Source: UBA7672 sp041166025 (GTDB lineage Bacteria; Pseudomonadota; Alphaproteobacteria; Caulobacterales; Hyphomonadaceae). Taken from it: 64,000 nt of DNA. Made by a program: the position numbers and the translations under genes. The notes beneath the pieces are model-generated. The model had not been told where the DNA came from and did not search any database. It was given only the letters and a program-made list of their open reading frames with translations. The stretch covers positions 1 through 64,000 of the forward strand of contig JBEAMJ010000047.1 of the NCBI GenBank assembly GCA_041166025.1. The letters run 5' to 3'. Shown in pieces: positions 25,336-33,814 of this stretch; within the stretch, counting starts at the first letter, position 1; the number at the start of each line of letters is the position of its first letter.

Positions 25336-25380
25336 CTTCATCCTGAGGAGACCCAAGGCCGTCTCGAGGGACGAGGGCGG
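25336..25380. repeat. degenerate dispersed palindrome
   Basis: TTCATCCTGAGGAG followed after about 12 bases by GTCTCGAGGGACGAGGG resembles the common alphaproteobacterial repeat in which CTCATCCTGAGGAG faces CTTCGAGACG-type ends. The match is imperfect and from memory. Confidence 0.4.
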
Positions 25381-25474
25381 GCTCACCAACGCCCGCGGCC
25401 CGCCTGCCTACTGCCTATTCCCCACTCCCTGCTCGCTTCGGAAGCGCCCGCTTCCGAGACCGCGGCCACCACGC

Positions 25475-26224
25475 CTATAGTGCGCGTATCCGGATGTTGC
25501 GGTACCAGACGCGGTCGCCATGGTCCTGCAGCGCGATGTGGCCGCTCGCAAACGTCCCGAACAGCGGCCACTGCTTGAACTTCGAGCCCGCCACCTTCGC
25601 CTTCCAGGCTTCGTCGCCGTAGCTCGACTCGGCCACCAGCTTGCCGTTGAGCCAGTGCTCGATCTCTGTGCCGGTGAAGCGCACAACCGCCTCGTTCCAC
25701 TCGCCCACCGGCTTAACCGCTCCATCGGGCGGGACTTCAAGATCGTAGAGTGCGCCGGCGCGATGGGAGGGATACTTGCCGTCGGGATGCCCGTCATTGT
25801 CGAGCACCTGCATCTCCGGCCCTGTCATGTAGGTGCTGTCCGTCGATGCATCTTCCCGGATGAGGTAAATGATCCCGCTGTTGCCGTTCGGCGAAATCTT
25901 CCATTCGAGCGACAGCTCGAACGGGCCGAACTGCTCCACCGTCATGATGTCCCCGGCGCCGCCTGCGGTCAGCGTCAGCTCTCCATTGACGACCTGCCAG
26001 TTCGCGCCCGGCTTGTCCGTCTTGTACCCTTTCCATCCCGCGAGGTCGGTTCCGTTGAACAGGGATTTCCACCCCTGCGCCGTCTGTTCGGCTGTCAGCG
26101 TGTCCACCGGCTGCACCTCTGTTGCAGCTGCAGGCGCCGGCTCCGCAGGTTCGTTCGGCTTGGCCGGTTCGCTGCCGCAACTCGCCATAATCGCCGCCAT
26201 CGCAAGTCCAGCCATCAACCGCAT
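25475..26224 (-). CDS. DUF1080 lipoprotein (3-keto-disaccharide hydrolase family)
   Basis: 249 residues. The signal peptide ends in the lipobox IMASC (Cys16), so it is a lipoprotein. After a Pro/Ala linker the DUF1080 jelly roll starts at WKSLFNGTDLAGWKG. The typical NGELTLTAGG, FELSLEWKISPNGNSGI and YPSHRAGALYDLE segments follow, and the end has GHIALQDHGDRVWYRNIRI. Members hydrolyse or eliminate 3-keto-glycosides to release the aglycone. It is the last gene of a five-gene minus-strand operon beginning at the symporter. It is distinct from the second DUF1080 lipoprotein at 30.8 kb. Confidence 0.9.
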   Translation of the reverse strand: MRLMAGLAMAAIMASCGSEPAKPNEPAEPAPAAATEVQPVDTLTAEQTAQGWKSLFNGTDLAGWKGYKTDKPGANWQVVNGELTLTAGGAGDIMTVEQFGPFELSLEWKISPNGNSGIIYLIREDASTDSTYMTGPEMQVLDNDGHPDGKYPSHRAGALYDLEVPPDGAVKPVGEWNEAVVRFTGTEIEHWLNGKLVAESSYGDEAWKAKVAGSKFKQWPLFGTFASGHIALQDHGDRVWYRNIRIRAL

Positions 26225-26236
26225 CTTACATCTCCC

Positions 26237-27373
26237 TCAGTCGAGCGCGATCCACGCGACATTGTTTCGGCTCGAAGCGATCGCCGCCGTAATGAACTGA
26301 ACACCGCGAACGCCATCCTCGACACCGGGCGCCAGTTTCGCAAACGTTTGCGGCGCACGCTTCTCCTGGTACGCCCGCACGAGTTCGGCCGCATCCGAAT
26401 AGATTTGCGCGAACCCTTCAAGATAGCCTTCCGGGTGTCCGCCCGGAACCCGCGTTGCATGGGTCGCTGACGCAGAAACGCCGGCCCCGCCACGACGGAT
26501 GATGCGCTGCTGCCCGCCCAGCGGCGTGAACAGCAATGTTTCCGGCGTCTCCTGCGCCCATTCGATGCCGCCCTTGTCGCCGAACACGCGCAGCTTCAGT
26601 CCGTTGACCGACCCGGTCGCCACCTGGCTCGCCCACAGCATGCCCCGTGCATCGCCCAGGCGGAGCAGCACGTTGACATTGTCGTCGACCTTGCGCCCAG
26701 CAACGAAGCTCGAGAGGTCGGCGGCAAGGCTCTGCGCTTTCAGACCGGTCACGAACTCGGCCAGCTGGAAGGCGTGTGTCGCGATATCGCCCAGCGCGCC
26801 GCCCGGTCCTGCGCGCGCAGGATCGCCCCGCCAGTCGGCCTGCTTGTTGCCTGGCAATTCGGTGGCGAGCCAGTCCTGCGCATACTCCGCCTGCACGATG
26901 CGGATGGCGCCGAGCTCTCCGGCCTCCACCATCGCCCGCGCCTGACGGATCATGGGATAGCCGGAATAATTGTGCGTCAGAATGAAGGGCAGGCCTGTCC
27001 GGCTAACCGCTTGTGCGAGGTCATCGGCCTCCTCGCGCGAAATGGTCATCGGCTTGTCGCAGATCACCGCGATCCCGGCATCTAGAAAGACCCGCGCAGC
27101 CGGATGATGCGCTGCGTTTGGTGTCACGATCGCGACCGCATCGATGCGGTCCTGCCGGCCCGCTTCGCGAGTCGCCATCGTGCGGAAGTCGGGATAGGCG
27201 CGGCTCTCCTCGATCCCGAGGCTTCGTCCGAACGCAACGGACTTCGCGGGGTCGGACTGGAACGCGCCGGCAACAAGGTCCCAGTGTCCATCCAGCCGCG
27301 CTGCCATGCGATGAACAGAACCGATGAAGGCGCCTTCGCCGCCGCCGACCATGCCGAGACGAAGGCGTCTCAC
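26237..27373 (-). CDS. Gfo/Idh/MocA-family NAD(P)-dependent oxidoreductase
   Basis: 378 residues, GTG start overlapping the previous stop by 4 bases. The Rossmann start is RLGMVGGGEGAFIGSVH; the family's EKP motif appears as CDKPMTISREEA with the catalytic Lys retained. The C-terminal alpha/beta domain has the GGALGDIATHAFQLAEFVTG segment containing the usual His. Enzymes of this family oxidise or reduce sugar C-3 and related hydroxyls; in this locus it could reduce 3-keto-sugars to parent sugars or act in the reverse direction. The exact sugar is inferred from context. Confidence 0.88.
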   Translation of the reverse strand: MRRLRLGMVGGGEGAFIGSVHRMAARLDGHWDLVAGAFQSDPAKSVAFGRSLGIEESRAYPDFRTMATREAGRQDRIDAVAIVTPNAAHHPAARVFLDAGIAVICDKPMTISREEADDLAQAVSRTGLPFILTHNYSGYPMIRQARAMVEAGELGAIRIVQAEYAQDWLATELPGNKQADWRGDPARAGPGGALGDIATHAFQLAEFVTGLKAQSLAADLSSFVAGRKVDDNVNVLLRLGDARGMLWASQVATGSVNGLKLRVFGDKGGIEWAQETPETLLFTPLGGQQRIIRRGGAGVSASATHATRVPGGHPEGYLEGFAQIYSDAAELVRAYQEKRAPQTFAKLAPGVEDGVRGVQFITAAIASSRNNVAWIALD

Positions 27374-28428
27374 CGATCAAGTCCCAGCAGACGCCGGTTG
27401 GCCGCCGGATCGGTTCCGCTCGCCGCAAAGTCGTCAAAGGCGCGCGGCGTCACGCGGATGATATGGTCGCGGATGAAGGCTGCGCCTTCGCGCGCGCCGT
27501 CCTCGGGATGCTTGATGCAGCACTCCCATTCAAGCACCGCCCAGCCCTCATAGTCGTAGCCGGCGAGCTTCGAGAAGATGCCCTTGAAATCGACCTGCCC
27601 ATCACCCACCGAACGAAAGCGTCCAGCACGATTCAGCCAGGGCTGGTAGCCGGAATAGACGCCCTGTCGCCCCGTCGGATTGAACTCCGCGTCCTTGACG
27701 TGGAACATCTTGATCCGCTCGTGATAGAGGTCAATGTACTCGAGATAGTTGAGCTGCTGCAGCACGAAGTGGCTCGGGTCGAACAGGATGTTGCAGCGCC
27801 TGTGGCCGTTCACCCGATCGAGGAACATCTCGAACGTGGTCCCGTCGAAAAGGTCCTCGCTCGGATGGATCTCATAGCAGAGATCAACGCCTGCATCCTC
27901 GTAGGCGTCGAGGATCGGCTTCCAGCGTTTCGCGAGTTCCTCGAACGCTGTCTCGAACAGGCCAGGCGGCCGTTGCGGCCACGGGAAGAAATAGGGCCAG
28001 GCCAGCGAACCCGAGAACGTCACGCTCGCGTCGAGCCCCAGACGCCGTGACGCCTTCGCCGCGAGCATCACCTGCTCGACCGCCCACTCCTGCCGCGCCT
28101 TCGGATTGCCGCGCACCTTCGGCGGCGCAAATGCATCGAACAACGTGTCATAGGCCGGATGCACGGCCACAAGCTGTCCCTGCAGGTGGGTCGAAAGTTC
28201 GGTGATGACGATCCCCGCATCCTTCAGGATGCCCTTGATCTCATCGCAATAGGCGTCGCTCTCCGCGGCGCGGCGGAGGTCGAACAATGACGCCTCGCCG
28301 GTCGGAATCTGGACGCCGACAAAGCCTTTCTCCTTGGCCCATTTTGCAATCGACGGCAGAGAGTTGAACGGCGCGTCCGGCCCCACGAATTGTGCAAGGA
28401 AAATCCCGGGACCCTTCATCGTCTTCAT
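27370..28428 (-). CDS. sugar phosphate isomerase/epimerase family TIM barrel
   Basis: 352 residues, ATG start. An AP-endonuclease-type TIM barrel with its metal-binding residues visible: CYEIHPSEDLFDG (about 195), LFDPSHFVLQ (His), FHVKDAEF, and AVLEWECC near the end (Glu). Family members isomerise or epimerise keto-sugars or inositols (IolE/IolI-like). The order and overlap with the Gfo/Idh gene is like that of inosose or 3-keto-sugar loci. Cytoplasmic; no signal peptide. Confidence 0.88.
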   Translation of the reverse strand: MKTMKGPGIFLAQFVGPDAPFNSLPSIAKWAKEKGFVGVQIPTGEASLFDLRRAAESDAYCDEIKGILKDAGIVITELSTHLQGQLVAVHPAYDTLFDAFAPPKVRGNPKARQEWAVEQVMLAAKASRRLGLDASVTFSGSLAWPYFFPWPQRPPGLFETAFEELAKRWKPILDAYEDAGVDLCYEIHPSEDLFDGTTFEMFLDRVNGHRRCNILFDPSHFVLQQLNYLEYIDLYHERIKMFHVKDAEFNPTGRQGVYSGYQPWLNRAGRFRSVGDGQVDFKGIFSKLAGYDYEGWAVLEWECCIKHPEDGAREGAAFIRDHIIRVTPRAFDDFAASGTDPAANRRLLGLDR

Positions 28429-28437
28429 GTTCGAACC

Positions 28438-29397
28438 TCAGGCTTCGAGCGCGCTGAGGAACCTATACCCGTTTTCGGCAGCCTGCAGCCGCGAAGTAGC
28501 GAAGGGCGGTTCCTGCTCCAGGAAGAAGTGCCGCACGCCAGCAGCGTGCGCGGCTGGCAGGATAGCCGCCCAGTCGAGCCGTCCGGCGCCGACATCGGAC
28601 GGGTCCATCTTCAGCGCCGTGTTGGGCGCAGTCGTTGCCTTGATGTCCTTGATGTGCATGGCGGTGTAGCGTCCGCTGTAGCGCGAAAACAGCTCGACCG
28701 GATCCTGTCCCGCCGCCGCCGCCCAGCCGACGTCCAGCTCGATGGAAAGGGCCGCGGGATCGCTTTCGCCCACGATAATGTCGAAGCCCGTGCGGCCGCC
28801 CGCCGCGGCAAACTCGAAGTTGTGGTTGTGGTAACCGAAGCCGATGCCATTGGTCTTCAGCTTGCGCCCGATCTCGGACAACTCGCCTGCCAACCGCTTC
28901 CAGCGATCTTCGCCCATCGCGTCGGCCACGCGCGACACGAAAGCGTAGCCCTCGCCGGCGTTGGGCGTAAGGCCGATGTCGGTGGGGATCGGCATCGATG
29001 GCGCATAGACGTGCGTCGCGCCGATCGTGTGCATGTCGGCCGCCAGTTTCGCGAGATCGCCGCGCAGGCCCGGCGCGGCATCCGTTCCTGCGTTCATCTG
29101 GATGTGCGCCGCCGAGCAGGTGAGGCCGTTGCGGTTCAGCGCCTCGCGCAGCTGCGCCGGCGTCTTGCCCATGTAGCTTGGAATCTCGACTGTCTTGTAT
29201 CCGATGCGCGCCACGCCAGCGAGCGCGCCTTCGAGATCCGTCGCCAGCATGTCGCTCAGCGTGTAGAGCTGGATGCCGATCGGCGCCGCGCGCTGCTGGA
29301 AGAACGGACCTGTCGTGGCGCACGCAGCCAGCATCGGACTAGCCGCGCCTGTCGCGCAAAGCCCCTGCAGGAAGAACCGGCGGGAAAGGTCGGTCAT
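28438..29397 (-). CDS. exported sugar isomerase/epimerase-like TIM barrel with Tat signal
   Basis: 319 residues from an ATG at 29397. The N-terminus MTDLSRRFFLQGLCATGAAS is a clear twin-arginine signal, followed by LAAC (a possible lipobox), so the protein is exported folded, unlike its downstream relative. The barrel has GIQLYTLSDML, then GYHNHNFEFA, IELDVGWAAAAG, AMHIKDIKA and the C-terminal HFFLEQEPPF, giving the usual Glu/Asp/His metal set. Periplasmic isomerase/epimerase relatives are a recurrent partner of DUF1080 proteins. It could act on a 3-keto-glycoside outside the cytoplasm. Substrate is inferred. Confidence 0.85.
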   Translation of the reverse strand: MTDLSRRFFLQGLCATGAASPMLAACATTGPFFQQRAAPIGIQLYTLSDMLATDLEGALAGVARIGYKTVEIPSYMGKTPAQLREALNRNGLTCSAAHIQMNAGTDAAPGLRGDLAKLAADMHTIGATHVYAPSMPIPTDIGLTPNAGEGYAFVSRVADAMGEDRWKRLAGELSEIGRKLKTNGIGFGYHNHNFEFAAAGGRTGFDIIVGESDPAALSIELDVGWAAAAGQDPVELFSRYSGRYTAMHIKDIKATTAPNTALKMDPSDVGAGRLDWAAILPAAHAAGVRHFFLEQEPPFATSRLQAAENGYRFLSALEA

Positions 29398-29418
29398 GAC
29401 GGGCTCCATTGTGAATGC

Positions 29419-30630
29419 TCATGCAGGCACGGCATTGGCGGGCGCGCGTTCAGCCGGGCGGAAGAAGGCGGCCATCAGAAGTACGGCGAAGATCGCCATG
29501 CCTGCGGGGACCATGAACAGCGTGCGATAGTCGACTGCCCCGGTCTCGGTCGTGAACTGCGCCATCAAGGCCGGAAAGAGGAAGCTCGCCGCTACGTTCC
29601 CGATACCGAGGATCAGAAGGTTGAACAGGCCCTGCGCGCTCGACCGCACGTCCTTCGGAAAAGCGGCGTCCACGAAGATGTAGACCGTCGCAAAGAAGAA
29701 CGCATAGCAGATGCCGTGCAGCAGCTGCACTGCGATCACCGTCGGCACGCTGTCCGGGAAGAAGGCGAAGGCGAGAAAACGTGCCGCATGGCCAAGGATG
29801 CCGACGATCATCGTCGCCTTCCAGCCGAGCCGGATCAGCACCGCGCCGAGGACGAACATCGTGACGATCTCTGCGACCTGACCAATCGAGAGCACGATCA
29901 TCGAGAGATTGGCGTCGATGCCGACTCGGTTGGTGAGGAAGCCATCGGCCATCACGAAGTAGCCGTTGTGCACGACGCTGTCGATGAAGGTCACAATGAA
30001 GAGCACGGCGATGGAGGGAATGCCAAGAAGCTTGATCGCCTTGCGCCAGGCCAGCGGGTCGGCGTCGGCTGCGTCGCGTCTCGGCGGCGTATGCGGCAGC
30101 GTCAGGCTGTAGGCCGCAAACGCGAAGGAGACGATGGCCGCAACCACGAAGATCAGGCGCACCTGCTCCGGCCCCGCATTGGCGCTCAGCAGGAAGACGA
30201 ACGGCCAGCTGACCAGGATCCAGCCGATCGTGCCGCCCATGCGGATCGTACCGAACTGCTTCGCCGGTTCGTTGAGATTGGCGAAGGCGAGCGCGTTCGC
30301 GACAGACATCGACGGCACATAGACCACGCTGAAGACGAGATAGGAGCCGAAGAACGACCAGAAGTCCGTGAAGTAGGCGCAGCCGAGCAGCGCGATGCCG
30401 CCAATCACGTTGCTGACGGCGAGGAAGCGTTCGGCGGAGAAGTTGCGGTCGGCGAACTGGTTCGAGAAAAAGATGCCCAGAATCGCTGCGACGCCCCAGG
30501 CGCTTCCCACCAGCGATTGCTGCCACGCTTCGAAACCTAGCTGGCCCATGTAAGGGAACAGCTTCGGCATGTAGGCGCCCCAGATTGCGAGCTGGAGCAG
30601 CATCATCAGGAACAGGCGTGTCTGGATCAC
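29419..30630 (-). CDS. MFS sugar/nucleoside-proton symporter (NHS family-like)
   Basis: 403 residues, GTG start at 30630 preceded by GGGGAGGAC. About twelve transmembrane segments, starting LFLMMLLQLAIWGAYMPKLF. Features of the nucleoside:H+ symporter family are GSAWGVAAILGIFFSNQFADR, FGTIRMGGTIGWILVSWPFVF and LLHGICYAFFFATVYIFVDAAF. This family often accompanies DUF1080/GFO/isomerase loci, where the ligand appears to be a sugar derivative rather than a nucleoside. First gene of the five-gene operon that ends at the DUF1080 lipoprotein. Confidence 0.87.
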   Translation of the reverse strand: MIQTRLFLMMLLQLAIWGAYMPKLFPYMGQLGFEAWQQSLVGSAWGVAAILGIFFSNQFADRNFSAERFLAVSNVIGGIALLGCAYFTDFWSFFGSYLVFSVVYVPSMSVANALAFANLNEPAKQFGTIRMGGTIGWILVSWPFVFLLSANAGPEQVRLIFVVAAIVSFAFAAYSLTLPHTPPRRDAADADPLAWRKAIKLLGIPSIAVLFIVTFIDSVVHNGYFVMADGFLTNRVGIDANLSMIVLSIGQVAEIVTMFVLGAVLIRLGWKATMIVGILGHAARFLAFAFFPDSVPTVIAVQLLHGICYAFFFATVYIFVDAAFPKDVRSSAQGLFNLLILGIGNVAASFLFPALMAQFTTETGAVDYRTLFMVPAGMAIFAVLLMAAFFRPAERAPANAVPA

Positions 30631-30754
30631 GTATCGTCCTCCCCTCGAGCGTCGATGGTCTGTCGCCTTCGCGCAGCTCGTGTTCTAGGATCGAGTGTTA
30701 CCAGCGTGAGGCGCCGTGTCCACGGGGCAGGCGGAGGACAAAGGGAAAGACGCC
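30631..30754. promoter_or_regulatory. divergent promoter region between the symporter operon and the plus-strand DUF1080 gene
   Basis: 124 bases separate two start codons pointing away from each other, so both promoters of the sugar locus must lie here. Ribosome sites are at both ends (GGGGAGGAC and AAGGGAAAG). No clear operator dyad is evident by eye. Confidence 0.6.
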
Positions 30755-31549
30755 GTGAAATCATCCACAAACTGCACGATCATGGCCGCCCTGGCGCTCG
30801 GCGCCGCTGCTTGCACGTCGATGCCGCAGGGCGGCGAACGCTGGGAACCCCTCTTTGACGGAAGGACGCTGGACGGGTGGACACCCAAGATTCGCGGTTT
30901 CACGCTAGGCGAAAACTACCGCGACACCTTCCGCGTCAGCGACGGGGCCATCGTCGTCAGCTACGACAAGTACGATCAGTTCGGCGAACGCTTCGGCCAC
31001 CTCTTCTACAAGGACCCGATCTATGGCCCCTACAGGCTGCGCCTCGAATATCGCTTTCTGAATGCACATCCTGCCGACACGCCCGCCTGGGCGATAGCCA
31101 ATTCCGGCGTCATGATCTACGGCGAGGACCCGAAGGGCATGGCGGTGGGCGACAGCTTCCCAGTCTCGGTCGAGGCGCAGCTGCTCGGTCCGGCGCCGGG
31201 CCAGGAGCGCTTCAACAGCAACATGTGTTCGCCCGGAACCAATGTGGTGATGGACGGCAAGCTGGTGACGACGCATTGCATCAACTCGAAGACACCCTCG
31301 CATCCGAACGAGGTCTGGGCCGAGTTCGAGGTGGAGGTCGCTGCCGATGGTACGGTCACCCAGAAGATCAACGGCGTTCCGACCATCGTCTATTCGGCGG
31401 TCCAGCTCGATCCGGAAGGTCGCATGGCGGACTCGAAGAAACTGGTCGCCACCGCGGGCGGCAAGCTGCTGCTGGATGGCGGGACAATCTCGCTGCAGAG
31501 CGAAGGCAACCCCATCGAGTTCCGGAAGATCGAGATCTTGCGAAAATAG
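30755..31549 (+). CDS. DUF1080 lipoprotein (3-keto-disaccharide hydrolase family), second copy
   Basis: 264 residues from the GTG at 30755 with AAGGGAAAG upstream. The signal peptide ends in GAAAC. The jelly roll starts WEPLFDGRTLDGWTPKIRGF, with LFYKDPIYGPYRLRLEYRFL and the ANSGVMIYGEDP segment. The C-terminus has LLLDGGTISLQSEGNPIEFR. It is only distantly similar to the copy at 25.5 kb, so the two probably act on different linkages or in series. Its stop (TAG) abuts the stop of the minus-strand monooxygenase. Confidence 0.88.
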   Translation: MKSSTNCTIMAALALGAAACTSMPQGGERWEPLFDGRTLDGWTPKIRGFTLGENYRDTFRVSDGAIVVSYDKYDQFGERFGHLFYKDPIYGPYRLRLEYRFLNAHPADTPAWAIANSGVMIYGEDPKGMAVGDSFPVSVEAQLLGPAPGQERFNSNMCSPGTNVVMDGKLVTTHCINSKTPSHPNEVWAEFEVEVAADGTVTQKINGVPTIVYSAVQLDPEGRMADSKKLVATAGGKLLLDGGTISLQSEGNPIEFRKIEILRK

Positions 31550-33175
31550 CTAGCGCCGCGCAGACGAGGACATCGCAAACCCTTCATATCCCTTCGTGAC
31601 CACGTCGTTGCAGAGCTGGCGATAGACACCGACGCCCGCGGCATAGGGCATGAAAATTCGCGGCTTGCCCGGCACGTTTGCGCCCATGTACCACGATGCG
31701 GCCTGCGGATAGAGCGTCATGCCAGCGACTTCATTGACGTGCGCGACCCACATCTCCTCGGCCGCCTCCGTCGCCTCGATGACGTCCATCTGGCGCTCGC
31801 CCATCGTCGCGATGCAGTCGCTGATCCAGTCGACATGCTGCTCGATGGACACGACCATGTTCGACAGAACAGAGGGGCTTCCCGGCCCGGTCACAACGAA
31901 CAGGTTCGGAAAGCCAGCCACCATCAGACCCAGATAGGTCCGTGGACCGGCGCCCCACTTCTCCTTCAGCGCAATGCCCCCGCGCCCCCGGATGTCGATC
32001 CGGTCGAGCGCGCCGGTCATGGCGTCAAAGCCAAGCGCGTAGACGAGGCAGTCGACCTCATATTCTGCTTCGCCCGCCTTCACGCCCTGCGGCGTCACAG
32101 TGATCGGCGTCCTCGACACATCGACGAGCGTGACGTTGTCGCGGTTGAACACCTCGAAATACCCGGTGTCGACGCAGATACGTTTCGATCCAACCGGATA
32201 GGTCCTTGGAATGAGCTTCTCGGCAGTCTCGGGGTCCTTGACGATCCCCCGCACCTTTTCCGCGAGGAAGTCGACGAAGGTGTCGTTGGCTTCCTTGGTG
32301 ACAAGGAAATCCATGTAGACGCCGCCAATGGCGAAGCCACCCTTGGCCCAGCGTTGCTCATACTCCCGGTTGCGCTCTTCGGCCGGCGTCTCCATCGCAA
32401 GCTTTTCCGTCACAACCGCCGCGACGATGCCGATGGGATGATCGCGTTCGGCCTGCCGGCGGCTCTCGCGATTGGCGCGCCAGTCGCGAACCACGTCCGG
32501 ATTTGCGGGGCCGTTGTGCGCCGGAATGCTGAAGCTGGGCGTGCGCTGGAAAATGTGCAGGCTGCCGACATGCGGTGCAATCTCGGTAATCGTCTGCACG
32601 GCCGACGACCCGGTGCCGACGACGCCGACGCGCTTGCCACGGAAGTCGACGCCCTCCCTTGGCCAGTCCGATGTCCTGTAGACCTCGCCCCTGAAGGTGT
32701 CCGCGCCCGGAATGTCGATCGCTTTGGGCACGGAGAGGCAGCCGGTCGCCATGACGCAGTAGCGGGCGAAGATCCGCTCGCCCGTGTTCGTGGTCACGAG
32801 CCACCGGTGCGCCGCTTCATCGAACACCGCCGATGTTACGCGTGTTTCGAAGCGGATGTCGCGGCGCAAGTCGAAGCGGTCGGCGACATGGTTGAGATAG
32901 CGCAGGAGTTCGGGCTGGGCGGCATAGCGCTCGCTCCAGTTCCACGTCTCTTCGAGTTCGGCAGAAAAGGAGTACGAGTATTCATGGCTTTCGACGTCCA
33001 CGCGCGCACCGGGATAGCGGTTCCAGTACCAGGTGCCGCCGACGCCGTCGGCCGCCTCGAGAACGCGCGCCGACAGGCCGAGCCCGCGTGCCTTGTACAG
33101 CATGTAGAGGCCTGAGAATCCCGCCCCCACGATCACGATATCGAGCTGTTCTGGACCGTCGTCGCGCGTCGTCAT
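31550..33175 (-). CDS. Baeyer-Villiger-type flavin monooxygenase with changed fingerprint
   Basis: 541 residues from the ATG at 33175. FAD site IVGAGFSGLYMLYKA (15-29), GGTWYWNRYPGARVD (46-60), and NADP site GVVGTGSSAVQT (about 184-195) match type I Baeyer-Villiger monooxygenases. The fingerprint FxGxxxHxxxWP reads FRGEVYRTSDWP (161-172), so its conserved His is Arg167. That His is needed for efficient NADPH-driven oxygenation in studied members. The gene follows the small subunit and GMC genes by 28 bases and is probably in their operon. Substrate would normally be a ketone; the context suggests a keto-sugar, which is untested. Confidence 0.87.
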   Translation of the reverse strand: MTTRDDGPEQLDIVIVGAGFSGLYMLYKARGLGLSARVLEAADGVGGTWYWNRYPGARVDVESHEYSYSFSAELEETWNWSERYAAQPELLRYLNHVADRFDLRRDIRFETRVTSAVFDEAAHRWLVTTNTGERIFARYCVMATGCLSVPKAIDIPGADTFRGEVYRTSDWPREGVDFRGKRVGVVGTGSSAVQTITEIAPHVGSLHIFQRTPSFSIPAHNGPANPDVVRDWRANRESRRQAERDHPIGIVAAVVTEKLAMETPAEERNREYEQRWAKGGFAIGGVYMDFLVTKEANDTFVDFLAEKVRGIVKDPETAEKLIPRTYPVGSKRICVDTGYFEVFNRDNVTLVDVSRTPITVTPQGVKAGEAEYEVDCLVYALGFDAMTGALDRIDIRGRGGIALKEKWGAGPRTYLGLMVAGFPNLFVVTGPGSPSVLSNMVVSIEQHVDWISDCIATMGERQMDVIEATEAAEEMWVAHVNEVAGMTLYPQAASWYMGANVPGKPRIFMPYAAGVGVYRQLCNDVVTKGYEGFAMSSSARR

Positions 33176-33203
33176 GATGTCGTTTTCCCCGGGCGGGCGT
33201 CGC

Positions 33204-33800
33204 CTAGAGCGCCCAGACCTTGCCGATCTCGCTAACCGGCACATCGCCCCGGAATGGCCCGGGCGATTGCTCATAGCGCATCAGCTTCGTAGCGCCAGCT
33301 TCCGACGTGCAGAAGCCTATGATTGCAAGCTCCTTGATCAGCCGGAAGTAGTGCGGCGCCGCGCCCTGCGTGCTGGCGTTCGCGCGCGTCTGGTCGAACT
33401 GGGCCTGGTCGTACTGGCGCATCAGGGCGACCTGCTCGTCTGCCGTGAGTTGCGCGAACGGCTTGCCCCTCAGCTTACCGGCGTCGGCATTGGCGGCAGC
33501 TAGCCCCGCGCGCACGATGCCGCGCTCCTTGTCGGTGTAGTAGCCCGCAAGCATCCGGTCGATGAAGGCCGGTACGCCCACGTCGAGTGCACCGGGCGTG
33601 TCCGTCCGTGGCAGGATCTGGTCCGCCATCGCCGTGACGGTTGCCGATTCCTCGACAGACAGGAAGCTGGTGGCGATCGTCCCATCGCCAGTCGCCGGAG
33701 CGGTAGTGCAGCCCGCCAGGATGCCGGATGCGGCGCTGGCCGAAATGGCGCCGCCCAGCAGCATCGAGGCGCGGTAGAGAAGCTCGCGACGGTCCATCAT
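33204..33800 (-). CDS. gluconate 2-dehydrogenase subunit 3-like small subunit of GMC dehydrogenase (copy 1)
   Basis: 198 residues, ATG at 33800. The N-terminus MDRRELLYRASMLLGG is a Tat signal (RR), with a lipobox-like LAGC later (about 30). The Gluconate_2-dh3 domain follows: LSVEESATVTAMADQILP (about 45-62), DTPGALDVGVPAFIDRML, and PHYFRLIKELAIIGFCTSEAGATKL. In FAD-glucose and glucoside 3-dehydrogenases this subunit carries the Tat signal and co-exports the flavin subunit. The GMC gene follows 14 bases upstream in the same operon. Confidence 0.88.
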   Translation of the reverse strand: MMDRRELLYRASMLLGGAISASAASGILAGCTTAPATGDGTIATSFLSVEESATVTAMADQILPRTDTPGALDVGVPAFIDRMLAGYYTDKERGIVRAGLAAANADAGKLRGKPFAQLTADEQVALMRQYDQAQFDQTRANASTQGAAPHYFRLIKELAIIGFCTSEAGATKLMRYEQSPGPFRGDVPVSEIGKVWAL

Positions 33801-33814
33801 GTTCGGTCTCCGTC

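Larger units (their letters stand above)
25091..25474. other. 384-base intergenic stretch carrying a hairpin and dispersed-repeat fragments
   Basis: Between the MFS transporter end and the DUF1080 lipoprotein end (convergent). It holds the hairpin at 25108-25135, a repeat-like segment at 25336-25380, and a run of TGCCTACTGCCTATTCCCC type (about 25407-25430) seen as filler in many alphaproteobacterial genomes. No gene can be supported. Confidence 0.6.

Noticed and set aside
28390..30540. Long open frame (about 716 codons) on the plus strand opposite the sugar operon
   Set aside because: It lies antisense to the isomerase and symporter genes, whose motifs are clear; its composition is Arg/His-rich as GC-skewed shadow frames are.
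31739..33115. Long plus-strand frame opposite the monooxygenase
   Set aside because: Antisense shadow of a gene with intact Baeyer-Villiger motifs; no domain visible.
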